The notes beneath the pieces were generated by a model, which did not search any database, had not been told where the DNA came from, and saw only the letters and a list, made by a program, of their open reading frames with translations. From IMG/VR virus record IMGVR_UViG_3300023301_000017, positions 1-49,335 of that record: DNA of 49,335 nt; one strand, given 5' to 3'. The position numbers were made by a program, and so were the translations under genes. Positions 30,219 through 37,964 of the stretch are shown one piece after another. How positions within the stretch are numbered: the first letter of the stretch is position 1; the number at the start of each line of letters is the position of its first letter. Source of the stretch: a virus.

Positions 30219-31157
30219 TTAATCGTAGCCCACAATTCTTTTTAATTCAAACAGGTCATCCTCGTTTAAATCATCAGGATCACCGTCTGGTAGTTCAATA
30301 ACTTCGACCAGGGGCACAACACTGGAAATGGCATGTGCCAATCCTTCCGCCTTCTTCAAAGCATCCGCATCAAACAGCATGGTGACCTTCTTCAGTCCTT
30401 TTAGGCGGTAAATTTGAGTTGAGGTCATCTGAACACCAAAAGTACAGACGGCATTTTTTCCATATCGCCATCGATCAAACAAACCTTCCACAAGTATCGC
30501 AGAATCTTTGACATCATCGATACCATACAAACATTCTTTAGCTGGCATGATAGACTTTTCAATCGGAGAATTCTTGTATGGTACTTCAGATTTACCAGTG
30601 GTGTCTCTACCTACAAAAGTTTTCAGTTCACCATCCATGATAATAGGAATTAGGATTCTAAATTTCCAATCATCACAAGTAGGACCAACAGCCATAATAT
30701 CATATCGGCGTTGCATTTCTAGTCGGTCATATCGCCTACTTTTGAGAAAATCATCATGGATGGGCAAAAAATCATCAGTGGCGGGAGCAGGAAGCATCGC
30801 AATTTCTGACCGACTTCTCTCCCTTCTTATCAGGTGATCAAAATCACTGACAATATAAAGCTTGGCAATGCTGATAGCGCGACCAAAAGAGCATCCTTCT
30901 ACCTCTTTAATGAGCTGAAACAGGTTGCCCTTTTCAGCACACTTCCAACAAGTGTAGAGGTGTGACTGTAAATTTATGCCTAGGTGATTTGACCTGTCTG
31001 AACAGAAACAGCAAGCAATGCCAATGTAACCAGCAGACACATTTTTAGCACCAGCTTGATCATAAGGAATGCCCTTATCGTCAAGGTATGCTTGAATATC
31101 AAAGAGGTCAAGTACATCCTCAAGTTCTTGGTGTGAATGGGAAAGATGCATGGTCAT
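30219..31157 (-). CDS. DnaG-type primase
   Basis: 312 aa. Zinc-binding domain with C49-C50, C52, H58, C70 and C73 (C-C-F-C...H...C-W-K-C), then a TOPRIM core: I-L-V-E-G-L-F-D-R (catalytic Glu) and M-L-F-D-A-D-A. Synthesises primers at the fork with the DnaB-like helicase. The start at 31157 overlaps the upstream stop (ATGA); 31151 is an alternative. Confidence 0.88.
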   Translation of the reverse strand: MTMHLSHSHQELEDVLDLFDIQAYLDDKGIPYDQAGAKNVSAGYIGIACCFCSDRSNHLGINLQSHLYTCWKCAEKGNLFQLIKEVEGCSFGRAISIAKLYIVSDFDHLIRRERSRSEIAMLPAPATDDFLPIHDDFLKSRRYDRLEMQRRYDIMAVGPTCDDWKFRILIPIIMDGELKTFVGRDTTGKSEVPYKNSPIEKSIMPAKECLYGIDDVKDSAILVEGLFDRWRYGKNAVCTFGVQMTSTQIYRLKGLKKVTMLFDADALKKAEGLAHAISSVVPLVEVIELPDGDPDDLNEDDLFELKRIVGYD

Positions 31158-31645
31158 CCTTGCCTTGTTTTTCTTAGTGACCAATATCGGAGCATAAGAC
31201 CTCGATTAATGTAACTGAATACCTTTTTCTTGATTGGTAACGAGTGTAGTTTGGGTGCGTTTTTTAAAACTTTTATTTCCTTTCTTGATGTTATCCATAT
31301 GAGTCCAGCGTAGCTGGGTACGTCCTTTATACAGACTAACCCTTCAGGAACAACATAGAAAAATTTATGCGGTACACAGAAACCATATATACGCCTACCA
31401 CTTTTAAGATCCTTATGTTTTGGTTTCTTATTATCCGCCCTAAAATCAGCCACACTGATTTTAATCTCGTATTCAGTACCAGTTTCATTCTTGGTGAAAC
31501 TGATCATATCAGCTTCCCAACCAAAGGCACCACAATTAGGGACGATGTGAGTATGACCTTTTCCCAGCAACCAAATATAAAGTATATCTTGGATAGACCT
31601 CTCTGAGAGATTGACAACTGGTTTTCTACGCAATAATGCCGTCAT
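31154..31645 (-). CDS. PD-(D/E)XK nuclease-like protein
   Basis: 163 aa. Core motif A-F-G-W-E-A-D-M...Y-E-I-K-I-S-V-A-D-F-R gives a D-x(n)-E-x-K active site in the arrangement of MmcB/VRR-type nucleases. Starts by ATGA overlap with the upstream gene. Possibly trims recombination or replication intermediates. Confidence 0.7.
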   Translation of the reverse strand: MTALLRRKPVVNLSERSIQDILYIWLLGKGHTHIVPNCGAFGWEADMISFTKNETGTEYEIKISVADFRADNKKPKHKDLKSGRRIYGFCVPHKFFYVVPEGLVCIKDVPSYAGLIWITSRKEIKVLKNAPKLHSLPIKKKVFSYINRGLMLRYWSLRKTRQG

Positions 31646-32004
31646 GAACCTAATTGATCTCCATCGTCCCACTTAAATTGATCAAGCGGAAAATGATCTC
31701 CACAACCACAGCAGAAGGTACCACTATAAAAATATGGATTTCTCGCATAAGTCTCAGAGATTGACCGCGCCATAGTAGTAGCAGTACCACATGGGTTGTG
31801 GACATAGGTGTCGCGATAAGGGCGAACAAAACCTTTTGCTCGTTCTTCTTCGGACAGAACAATATATTCTTTCTGTTGTCCATCCTCTTTGAGTTCTTGG
31901 TGACCTTCCATAACTGGTGAACCATCAGTCATTACTCTCTTACAGATATGAGGTACGTCCATATCATACGATTCACCACAATGCTTACAAAGATTCATTT
32001 TCAT
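31642..32004 (-). CDS. zinc-ribbon protein, 120 aa
   Basis: C-K-H-C-G...H-I-C near the N-terminus and C-C-G-C-G-D-H-F near the C-terminus suggest two zinc sites. AAGGAG precedes ATG 32004. Role unknown. Confidence 0.6.
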   Translation of the reverse strand: MKMNLCKHCGESYDMDVPHICKRVMTDGSPVMEGHQELKEDGQQKEYIVLSEEERAKGFVRPYRDTYVHNPCGTATTMARSISETYARNPYFYSGTFCCGCGDHFPLDQFKWDDGDQLGS

Positions 32005-32324
32005 GACCATTCTCCTTCGCTAATTACTCTTGATTTTGGATAGAGATGCAATGTGCCATTATAGCGATGAATTCCATAACATTTACCACAAAGCTCTCTG
32101 CCATTTATTTTTTTTATATCCTCACAACAAGCACATTTTCTAATGGATTTATCATTTATTTTGTTTTTTCTTAGGTTTGCTTTGACAGGGACTTTAGGTT
32201 TGGTTTTTTTACATTTTTTACATCCACTCGCTTTTCGTAATTTGCATGAATCGGACAGGTAGTTAAGTTTCCAAGTAGGACCACCCATTTCTGGGCAATG
32301 AATGTCATATTCAGTGTCAGCCAT
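32001..32324 (-). CDS. zinc-ribbon protein, 107 aa
   Basis: Start MADTEYDIHCP at 32324 has AGGAGGGAAAGG upstream; a longer frame is rejected. C-K-K-C-K-K and C-A-C-C...C-G-K-C pairs with a very basic middle: likely a small nucleic-acid-binding zinc protein. Confidence 0.6.
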   Translation of the reverse strand: MADTEYDIHCPEMGGPTWKLNYLSDSCKLRKASGCKKCKKTKPKVPVKANLRKNKINDKSIRKCACCEDIKKINGRELCGKCYGIHRYNGTLHLYPKSRVISEGEWS

Positions 32325-32370
32325 TGTTCCTTTCCCTCCTGTCCGTTCTTGTTCTCGGTTTGCTTTTACG

Positions 32371-32589
32371 TCAAAACGTCTCGACATCCTCTTCCCCTGT
32401 TTGGTTTTTATACCTATCCCACATTTCAAGTTTAATTTCACGCCACTTACCAAGCACAGTGTGTCTGCGCCCTCCAGCTTTTCCTTTGGGCCAATCTTTT
32501 GGGTCATCACTGTGAGACCAAACCATTTGAAAGACATCTTGGAAAGTCAAACCAGTTCTGAATGCTTTATATTCATCAGAGTCAGGCAT
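32371..32589 (-). CDS. conserved-looking phage protein, 72 aa
   Basis: D-S-D-E-Y-K-A-F-R-T-G-L-T-F-Q-D-V and S-H-S-D-D-P-K-D-W...R-R-H-T-V-L-G-K-W follow a pattern I recall from short phage proteins of unknown role. ATG 32589 lies inside the end of the upstream gene (8-bp overlap). Confidence 0.65.
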   Translation of the reverse strand: MPDSDEYKAFRTGLTFQDVFQMVWSHSDDPKDWPKGKAGGRRHTVLGKWREIKLEMWDRYKNQTGEEDVETF

Positions 32590-32950
32590 CTTTAGTGGTT
32601 TCTATACGGATACTGCATTCACAGTTAGGGCATTCAATATTGGCAAATACTTGAAACTGCTTCTCGTTTTTTATAGGGTCACAAGCCCTGAGCAATCTAG
32701 CATCATCTACTTCTGGTAAAACACCAAATACCTCTTCTTTCTTTACTCCCAAAAAAACTTTATCTTTATCTATGGGAATCACATACCAATTACAGTATTC
32801 GTACTTATCAGGAGCAGGCTCATCAGCATCTTCCAAGTGCCTACACATATCGGCATCCTCTTTATCATCAAAAGTATCAATAAGTTTTGGTGCCCATTTA
32901 AAGCTCTTGATACCTGCGGGAGTAGGGATGTACCATACTTCATATTTCAT
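32582..32950 (-). CDS. hypothetical protein, 122 aa
   Basis: Beta-rich N-terminus (M-K-Y-E-V-W-Y-I-P-T-P-A-G), a C-P-N-C-E-C knuckle near the C-terminus. TAAGGAG precedes ATG 32950. Directly downstream of the helicase gene. Confidence 0.6.
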   Translation of the reverse strand: MKYEVWYIPTPAGIKSFKWAPKLIDTFDDKEDADMCRHLEDADEPAPDKYEYCNWYVIPIDKDKVFLGVKKEEVFGVLPEVDDARLLRACDPIKNEKQFQVFANIECPNCECSIRIETTKDA

Positions 32951-32961
32951 TCTGTGTCTCC

Positions 32962-35346
32962 TTATAACCATGAATTGTCCATATAGATCACTAGGCGCTC
33001 ACCGAAATGTTCTATAAGGAAACGATGACTGTTATTGAAAAAATCGTGGATGTAAACCTCATCCTTTTCACTTGTCTTTCTCAGACCCCGACCTACTTTC
33101 TGCAATAAGTTCTTTTCAGATTTCCCACCAGCAGCATTTATAACAGCGTTCAGATTAGGAATGTCAACGCCCTCAACCCACACAATACTGGCTACAACCA
33201 CTTTGAGTTCGCCTGAATTGAGTGCTTCTTTTACATCCACACGTTCTTGTGATTTTGTTGCGCCCCAGACATATTTGCATTCCACGTTTAAAGCATCCAG
33301 CTGCTCGACGATGTTGTGACCATGGTCTATCTTGTCTACAATAATCAGAACGGTCTCATTTTTTTCTGCGTGTGCCTTTGCTATTTGGGCTATCATTAAA
33401 TTGAGTGCCAAGTTGTGTGTGACTCCTGCATTATAAACATCAGCATACTTGCGGAGATCAGCTACGTCAAAGTCCTTATTCAGCTTGTGTAATTTGATGC
33501 GAGGCTCTGCTAATATACCTAAATCACTACCTTCATTGATTGTCAGCTCACCAAGTACGGGACCAATCAATCCTTCACAAACGAGGACTTCTTCACTGTC
33601 ATCATCCATAAGTGTAGCAGTCAAACCTAATCTGATAGGAGCAGGTACTCTTGTCAGCACATATTGGTATTGGCTGTCCTTCTTAGCTACATGGTGGCAG
33701 TTATGTACCAGTAGACCATCAACATAGTAATTATGGTCGTTTTCTACTTCAAAATCATAGAGGTATTTGAACCCCTGATCTTTCTCTTGATCTGAAATAA
33801 TACCTTCGAAAGATCGGTCATTACTTCCTCGTTGGTAAACCTCAACACCGACCACCCTAACGCTGTCAATCTGATTTCTTTCTTGGCATCCTGTTCTTTT
33901 CTCCCAGGAAAGCTGTGACTCGCTCCGTCCACCTCTATAGCAATCATTAGCTTTGGATGCACTATGTCGACCTTGTAATGTGTTGGGTATCCTACAGTTC
34001 TCCTGGACCCTATGGGCTTGTCGGGAAAAGGAATCACTATGTGGTTGTTCTTCCAAGCATTTCCTAAAGCTACCATAAGTAACATCTCCGCAGCAGACGG
34101 GGCTTTCCCGTTTCCTCCTCGATCTGTTCTGTTTTGAAAGCCTACTGTACCATTTATTCTTTTGGTTGCTTTTATTTTTTCTTGGACACCCGGCATGTGA
34201 GAAGGGTTGTTTGCCTTCATTCTTTCTGAAATGATGCTCCTTCTTTTTAGATTGGTTTTGGTCATTCTCTCTGAACTGGCCTTGTTTCTTTCTGGATCTT
34301 TGTAACCACATGGTCTGGAGCAGTAGATGTTGTAGCGTGTTTGAAACACTTTTCCGCATTGGGGGCAGATTTTTTCTTTCATTTGAATCTCCTTTTGGTA
34401 ATGTGATGCAATGCATCATGTCACTAAAAGAAATCCTTGTTAATTCTTTTCCTGATAAGTATTTAGCTTCCATCCAAGCATATCGTACATCGAATAGATG
34501 GGTATCAGAACAGACATAAATCGACCCATCGGACATAGTGATTTTGGCCAGCCTGTTTAATGGGATTGCGTTTTTAAATGTTCTGGCTACCCTGTTATGT
34601 CCAGTTAAAGAACAAACGACGTCACCAGTTTTTATGTCTTGTATCTCTCTGTTACCAAAGGGGGCGGATATAGGCGTCCCAGCTGCAAAACACTCATCGG
34701 TCACCACGATGTCATACAAATGGCCCTGTTCATCCGTCAGTTTTTTGAATGACTGCCGAGTGGAAATGGTGATGTCTTTACCGCCTTCTGCACGACCTCC
34801 CCCGTACCTGCCAACACTCGTAAAACCAAAAGCAAGGGCTGATTTGTAGGTTTGCTCAACAAGATCGATTTTATGGCAGAGCCAAAGAACTTTCAATCCA
34901 GGATAAGCAGAGAGTATTCCGAATCCTAAAACAGTTTTACCTGAACCAGTAAACGAAACGATAGTACCTCTAGGTCTATCAAGAAAGGTATTGATCAGAC
35001 TCAGTTGGTCAGGACGGAAAGTAATACCAGGAAGTGCTGGTTCATAAGTAGTAATATCTTCCAGACTGTTATCGACTATGGTATAATCTATATTGTTTTC
35101 CTCACAGAAGTAGGCAATACGATCAACCAACCCTGCCCAGAAGTGGTAGACACCACCTTTTCCTTTAGTCATCATCGATTTGGTGTACTCGGTACGCTCC
35201 TTACGATAGATGCCCTGCTTCCAGTAGACAGCAGGGAAGGAAACAGCATCCTTAACTAGTGTGGCAAAGGCAGCAGAGCATTCTGCTTCAATGGGATTTA
35301 GGATGGTGATCTTATGCACGGGCTTGGGCATCATGAGTTTATTCAT
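32962..35346 (-). CDS. UvsW-like SF2 helicase interrupted by an intein
   Basis: 794 aa precursor. Extein residues 1-218 and 550-794 (463 aa together) form a UvsW/RAD25-like SF2 helicase: Walker A S-F-T-G-S-G-K-T (131-138), helicase motif II D-E-C-H-H, split by the intein between D-E and C-H-H, motif III-like L-T-A-T, motif VI V-G-R-G-L-R-K. UvsW remodels forks and recombination intermediates. The intein (219-549) starts C-F-A-A-G-T-P-I and ends V-H-N before Cys550. The frame stays open throughout, through a region that in another frame encodes a homing endonuclease. GGAGATGAAG precedes ATG 35346. Confidence 0.88.
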   Translation of the reverse strand: MNKLMMPKPVHKITILNPIEAECSAAFATLVKDAVSFPAVYWKQGIYRKERTEYTKSMMTKGKGGVYHFWAGLVDRIAYFCEENNIDYTIVDNSLEDITTYEPALPGITFRPDQLSLINTFLDRPRGTIVSFTGSGKTVLGFGILSAYPGLKVLWLCHKIDLVEQTYKSALAFGFTSVGRYGGGRAEGGKDITISTRQSFKKLTDEQGHLYDIVVTDECFAAGTPISAPFGNREIQDIKTGDVVCSLTGHNRVARTFKNAIPLNRLAKITMSDGSIYVCSDTHLFDVRYAWMEAKYLSGKELTRISFSDMMHCITLPKGDSNERKNLPPMRKSVSNTLQHLLLQTMWLQRSRKKQGQFRENDQNQSKKKEHHFRKNEGKQPFSHAGCPRKNKSNQKNKWYSRLSKQNRSRRKRESPVCCGDVTYGSFRKCLEEQPHSDSFSRQAHRVQENCRIPNTLQGRHSASKANDCYRGGRSESQLSWEKRTGCQERNQIDSVRVVGVEVYQRGSNDRSFEGIISDQEKDQGFKYLYDFEVENDHNYYVDGLLVHNCHHVAKKDSQYQYVLTRVPAPIRLGLTATLMDDDSEEVLVCEGLIGPVLGELTINEGSDLGILAEPRIKLHKLNKDFDVADLRKYADVYNAGVTHNLALNLMIAQIAKAHAEKNETVLIIVDKIDHGHNIVEQLDALNVECKYVWGATKSQERVDVKEALNSGELKVVVASIVWVEGVDIPNLNAVINAAGGKSEKNLLQKVGRGLRKTSEKDEVYIHDFFNNSHRFLIEHFGERLVIYMDNSWL
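33700..34692 (-). mobile_element. intein with nested endonuclease gene in motif II of the helicase
   Basis: 331 codons. Block A C-F-A-A-G-T-P-I; block B around G-S-I-Y-V-C-S-D-T-H-L-F; block F Y-L-Y-D-F-E-V-E-N-D-H-N-Y-Y-V-D-G; block G L-L-V-H-N followed by Cys+1. The splicing parts are about 100 N-terminal and 30 C-terminal residues. The roughly 200 residues between are Lys/Arg/Gln/Ser-rich without any fold signature and are the out-of-frame reading of the endonuclease gene at 33744-34382. Confidence 0.88.
33744..34382 (-). CDS. EDxHD (Vsr-like) homing endonuclease nested in the intein, different frame
   Basis: 212 aa with its own AAGGAGATTCAA ribosome site. N-terminal zinc finger C6-x2-C9, C21-x3-C25; a NUMOD3-like DNA-binding stretch (S-E-R-M-K-A-N-N-P, about 52-70); then a Vsr/DUF559-like core: D139 (Y-K-V-D-I-V), E150-x-D152 (I-A-I-E-V-D-G), H156, D165 and L-G-W-S-V-L-R-F-T-N-E-E-V. 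This resembles the endonucleases reported between split-intein halves in phage genomes. Its last codons overlap the intein block F in another frame. Confidence 0.85.
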   Translation of the reverse strand: MKEKICPQCGKVFQTRYNIYCSRPCGYKDPERNKASSERMTKTNLKRRSIISERMKANNPSHMPGVQEKIKATKRINGTVGFQNRTDRGGNGKAPSAAEMLLMVALGNAWKNNHIVIPFPDKPIGSRRTVGYPTHYKVDIVHPKLMIAIEVDGASHSFPGRKEQDAKKEIRLTALGWSVLRFTNEEVMTDLSKVLFQIKRKIRGSNTSMILK

Positions 35347-35567
35347 AATTCTTCATCTCCTCCTATCTGCCTGTTGTAGTGATCGGTTTCAAAAGATGAA
35401 AGTAGTTCCAGCAATTCTGTCGTTTTATCACTTTTGAAATTACGACCAGCCACTTCGCCAGCATCATAGGCAGATTTAACTAAACACTTAACCACCGTTC
35501 CAATATAATCATTTCCCCATTCAATACTATCAAAATCATTATCCTTTTTCCACTTCTCAAGAGTCAT
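35343..35567 (-). CDS. hypothetical protein, 74 aa
   Basis: ATG 35567 overlaps the upstream stop (TGATG). Acidic, helical (V-V-K-C-L-V-K-S-A-Y-D-A-G). Its end overlaps the helicase start by 4 bp. Not recognised. Confidence 0.6.
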   Translation of the reverse strand: MTLEKWKKDNDFDSIEWGNDYIGTVVKCLVKSAYDAGEVAGRNFKSDKTTELLELLSSFETDHYNRQIGGDEEL

Positions 35568-35749
35568 CACACCACCTCGAAGTGTTTCATCATGACTTGG
35601 AGAAGATGATCGTAGTCACCGGATGTGGCATCTGCTTTAATCGCTTCCCAGTCCATACGATTTCTCTTAGCCACTCGTTGAGCAAGACCAAGAATCATGA
35701 ACGCATTACTATCCTGCCCTATTAGTTTTAATACTGGTTTATCTGCCAT
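35567..35749 (-). CDS. conserved small phage protein, 60 aa
   Basis: L-K-L-I-G-Q-D-S-N-A-F-M-I-L-G-L-A-Q-R and A-T-S-G-D-Y-D-H-L-L-Q fit a short phage family I have seen often in replication regions, function unknown. AGGAGG precedes ATG 35749. Confidence 0.7.
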   Translation of the reverse strand: MADKPVLKLIGQDSNAFMILGLAQRVAKRNRMDWEAIKADATSGDYDHLLQVMMKHFEVV

Positions 35750-36068
35750 TTTGATTTCCTCCTAATGCTGTTACCAGTTCTGCACATGCCCACTTGACCT
35801 TCTTCTTAGGCCACTTGTATCTGCGCTCCATATATGATTGGACTTCGTACATAATGAGTTTACCCGTGTTGTGATAAACTTCATCTGGCATATTGAGGAT
35901 TGTTGTGACAATCAGCTTAGCCTCATCCGAAAGTTTTTCAAGTGTTTCCTTAAATAGAAAATCTTCTTCGGGACTGTTTTGCGCTACCAAGTTGCAATCA
36001 TCAGGATCAACAACTTCACCCCAGTAAACGGCCGCAGCCAACTCCAGGTTTGATATAACGTTTTTCAT
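35739..36068 (-). CDS. hypothetical protein, 109 aa
   Basis: Helical; F-L-F-K-E-T-L-E-K-L-S-D-E-A and M-P-D-E-V then K-W-P-K-K-K-V-K-W-A at the C-terminus, a layout like small phage DNA-associated proteins. CAGGAG precedes ATG 36068. Overlaps neighbours by a few bases. Confidence 0.6.
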   Translation of the reverse strand: MKNVISNLELAAAVYWGEVVDPDDCNLVAQNSPEEDFLFKETLEKLSDEAKLIVTTILNMPDEVYHNTGKLIMYEVQSYMERRYKWPKKKVKWACAELVTALGGNQNGR

Positions 36069-36439
36069 TTCTTTCTCCTGAGTAGTACAGGTTTGCAGTT
36101 CTTTTCAGGTTCGTCAACAACTTCGGGTTTTGGCATTCTTGCGCGTAGACGGATAACATCTGTGATTTCTTTTCCTTGGCTGCATCGTTTGCATACTCTC
36201 GGACTGCCTGTTTGTTTCTTCATCCTACAAGCATCGATAAATATGGTTTTCTTGAGCCGATCACACCAAAAATTAGTCACCGGTTGAAATTCATCACAGA
36301 CTTCATCATCGGCAGATTTCCAAGCCTTAGTAGTCTCACAAACTCTTCTGCCGCTACCTTTCTTTGCTTTGCTGCCATCAGCCTCTGTGCCTAAGCGGCG
36401 TAGTGAGTGGGCATAGCATTCACAGTATAAACACGACAT
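36065..36439 (-). CDS. Cys-rich protein, 124 aa
   Basis: Nine or more Cys, including C-L-Y-C-E-C at the start, F-W-C-D-R and C-K-R-C-S-Q-G. Probably binds zinc. AAAGGTGACACC precedes ATG 36439; ATGA overlap with the next gene. Confidence 0.6.
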   Translation of the reverse strand: MSCLYCECYAHSLRRLGTEADGSKAKKGSGRRVCETTKAWKSADDEVCDEFQPVTNFWCDRLKKTIFIDACRMKKQTGSPRVCKRCSQGKEITDVIRLRARMPKPEVVDEPEKNCKPVLLRRKK

Positions 36440-36443
36440 GGTG

Positions 36444-36617
36444 TCACCTTTGCATTGCACGAGCTTGGAATCTTTCTTCTTCCTCTACAAAACGAACAAT
36501 CGCCATTTTTGTGAAAGCGGCTTGTGAGATATTCAGGCGGGCACATTGTTCGATTACCCTATCCTTTAAACCTGAATCTAACATCACGTATAATGGTGCT
36601 CTGCCTGGTTCTGCCAT
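36444..36617 (-). CDS. ribbon-helix-helix-like protein B, 57 aa
   Basis: P-L-Y-V-M-L-D-S-G-L (ribbon) then two helices (D-R-V-I-E-Q-C-A-R-L, S-Q-A-A-F-T-K-M-A-I-V-R-F). Fits an Arc/CopG fold and parallels its upstream neighbour, to which it is coupled by TAATG. Candidate repressor. Confidence 0.6.
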   Translation of the reverse strand: MAEPGRAPLYVMLDSGLKDRVIEQCARLNISQAAFTKMAIVRFVEEEERFQARAMQR

Positions 36618-36784
36618 TAGCTTTTCTCCTCTTTTTCAGTTGTTTTGATGTGTTCAGAAACAACCATCCTTACAAAAGCAGAAACGCTCATGTAGGATTT
36701 TTTAGCTGCGTCCTCCACAATTTTCTTAAACTCTTTGTCCACTCTGACATACAGAGGTGGAACAATCTCTTCTGGTTTACTCAT
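36617..36784 (-). CDS. ribbon-helix-helix-like protein A, 55 aa
   Basis: P-P-L-Y-V-R-V-D-K-E-F ribbon, then K-I-V-E-D-A-A-K-K and S-V-S-A-F-V-R-M-V-V-S-E-H-I: CopG-type layout. CAGGAGG precedes ATG 36784. A tandem paralogue of protein B; first gene of the operon that leads to the helicase. Confidence 0.65.
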   Translation of the reverse strand: MSKPEEIVPPLYVRVDKEFKKIVEDAAKKSYMSVSAFVRMVVSEHIKTTEKEEKS

Positions 36785-36811
36785 TACAATCCTCCTGTTG
36801 TTCGATAAGTG

Positions 36812-36840
36812 ATTATTTCAGGACCGATTGCAAAAAGCAA
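36812..36840 (-). promoter_or_regulatory. sigma70-type promoter for the RHH-to-helicase operon
   Basis: Minus strand TTGCTT (36835-36840), 17 bp ending CTGA, AATAAT (36812-36817). Same class as the right-end early promoters. Confidence 0.65.
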
Positions 36841-36892
36841 GCAAATAAATAGCGCCTAGAAAGTTTTTGATTTGATCTGAAAAAAATCAATA

Positions 36893-36976
36893 TTATTGAA
36901 CATGTACCTTGCTTTTTAAGCTGTCTACCTTGCTGTATAAGAGCATGGTTAATAAAATTGATATGATGATAAGCAT
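36893..36976 (-). CDS. membrane mini-peptide, 27 aa
   Basis: One hydrophobic helix (L-I-I-I-S-I-L-L-T-M-L-L-Y) and a short basic tail; CAAGGAAT precedes ATG 36976. Very short, so only moderately supported. Confidence 0.4.
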   Translation of the reverse strand: MLIIISILLTMLLYSKVDSLKSKVHVQ

Positions 36977-37002
36977 GATATTATTCCTTGCGTGGTAGCG
37001 TG

Positions 37003-37167
37003 TTATTCCTCTTTCAGCTTTTCTGTCTTGGTGCCAAGTATCACGTAGTCAGCATTACGGAGGGCAGTGGTACACATATCCACCATCTCATCTACTTCCC
37101 GCGAGGTGAAGTGGAAGTCAGGATGGTCAACTTCACCCACATCTATTATGATCCGTCTTACTCCCAT
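37003..37167 (-). CDS. hypothetical protein, 54 aa
   Basis: V-R-R-I-I-I-D-V-G strand then H-F-T-S-R-E-V-D-E-M-V-D-M helix. AAAGGAG precedes ATG 37167. Not recognised. Confidence 0.55.
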   Translation of the reverse strand: MGVRRIIIDVGEVDHPDFHFTSREVDEMVDMCTTALRNADYVILGTKTEKLKEE

Positions 37168-37189
37168 GTCTTACTCCTTTATGTTTTCT

Positions 37190-37258
37190 TTAATCATTGA
37201 AAAAGATTCCAAGAATAACCAGTATGAAGAAAATTAACCAGAAAGTGCCGCCATCCAT
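37190..37258 (-). CDS. possible 22-aa membrane peptide
   Basis: A 22-codon ORF that is almost wholly hydrophobic (F-W-L-I-F-F-I-L-V-I-L-G-I-F-F). The ribosome site is weak, so this may not be expressed. Confidence 0.3.
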   Translation of the reverse strand: MDGGTFWLIFFILVILGIFFND

Positions 37259-37260
37259 AA

Positions 37261-37581
37261 TCAGTACCCGTAAGTTTTGTAAGGGAAAGCCATCTTTACC
37301 ACTCGATCAAAGTGCGCCTTATTGAATCTGCTCAACCAGATGGTGTAACGAGCGGCATCAGCATCTTCAGTAGCCATTCGATCAGCATCAAGCACCAACT
37401 CCAGAACTTCTGAGCGGCGCATGGTCTTGCTTTCATCAGATTGACCGCAGTCATCAAAAAAACAATCATCAGCAATGCGGTCCCAAGTCGTACTCATTGC
37501 ATAAACGGCACGTTGGTCTAACTCTTCGGACTTGCCAGGATAGCTGTCTTTATCCACATCATACATTGATTTGTGTCCCAT
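37261..37581 (-). CDS. hypothetical protein, 106 aa
   Basis: ATG 37581 with AAAGGAG upstream. Acidic and helical (D-E-S-K-T-M-R-R-S-E-V-L-E-L-V-L-D-A-D). Not recognised. Confidence 0.6.
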   Translation of the reverse strand: MGHKSMYDVDKDSYPGKSEELDQRAVYAMSTTWDRIADDCFFDDCGQSDESKTMRRSEVLELVLDADRMATEDADAARYTIWLSRFNKAHFDRVVKMAFPYKTYGY

Positions 37582-37603
37582 GATCCTATCTCCTTTGGTT
37601 TGG

Positions 37604-37777
37604 TTAATCAACAGTAGGGTAAAGAGTCGTATCAGGTATTTCATTCGTATCTATCCACCCTATACCAACCCACTCTTTAACAACACCATTCATAATTACT
37701 TTGCTGTATGTGGCTTCGTTTCCAGCCACCATTTTGGTTATGCTTAGTTCACTAATTTTGATCAGCTGGCGTGTCAT
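37604..37777 (-). CDS. hypothetical protein, 57 aa
   Basis: Starts T-R-Q-L-I-K-I-S-E-L-S-I-T-K, similar to the start of the basic protein at 46184 (I-K-I-S-E-L). Ends with a W-V-G-I-G-W beta segment. GAAGGAAAG precedes ATG 37777. Confidence 0.55.
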   Translation of the reverse strand: MTRQLIKISELSITKMVAGNEATYSKVIMNGVVKEWVGIGWIDTNEIPDTTLYPTVD

Positions 37778-37953
37778 GTCCACTTTCCTTCAACCAGAAC
37801 TGTGTCGCATTGCCAGCATCGGCTTTCACCATGCCATGAACCTCTTTGGTCCTTCGGGTTGCAACCCCAACATGAAACCGTGCCACAAGACGGGCACGTG
37901 TACTCGGCGTTATCGTGGTTTAAGACCTTACCGTATTCGTCAAACTCACACAT
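37774..37953 (-). CDS. zinc-ribbon protein, 59 aa
   Basis: C-P-S-C-G, C-W-G-C and C-W-Q-C knuckles: one or two zinc sites. AAGGAGAATAGTT precedes ATG 37953; ATGA overlap with the next gene. Confidence 0.65.
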   Translation of the reverse strand: MCEFDEYGKVLNHDNAEYTCPSCGTVSCWGCNPKDQRGSWHGESRCWQCDTVLVEGKWT

Positions 37954-37964
37954 AACTATTCTCC

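Noticed and set aside
32001-32537. 178-aa version of the zinc-ribbon gene
   Set aside because: The extension overlaps the well-supported 72-aa gene at 32371-32589; the strong ribosome site is at 32324.
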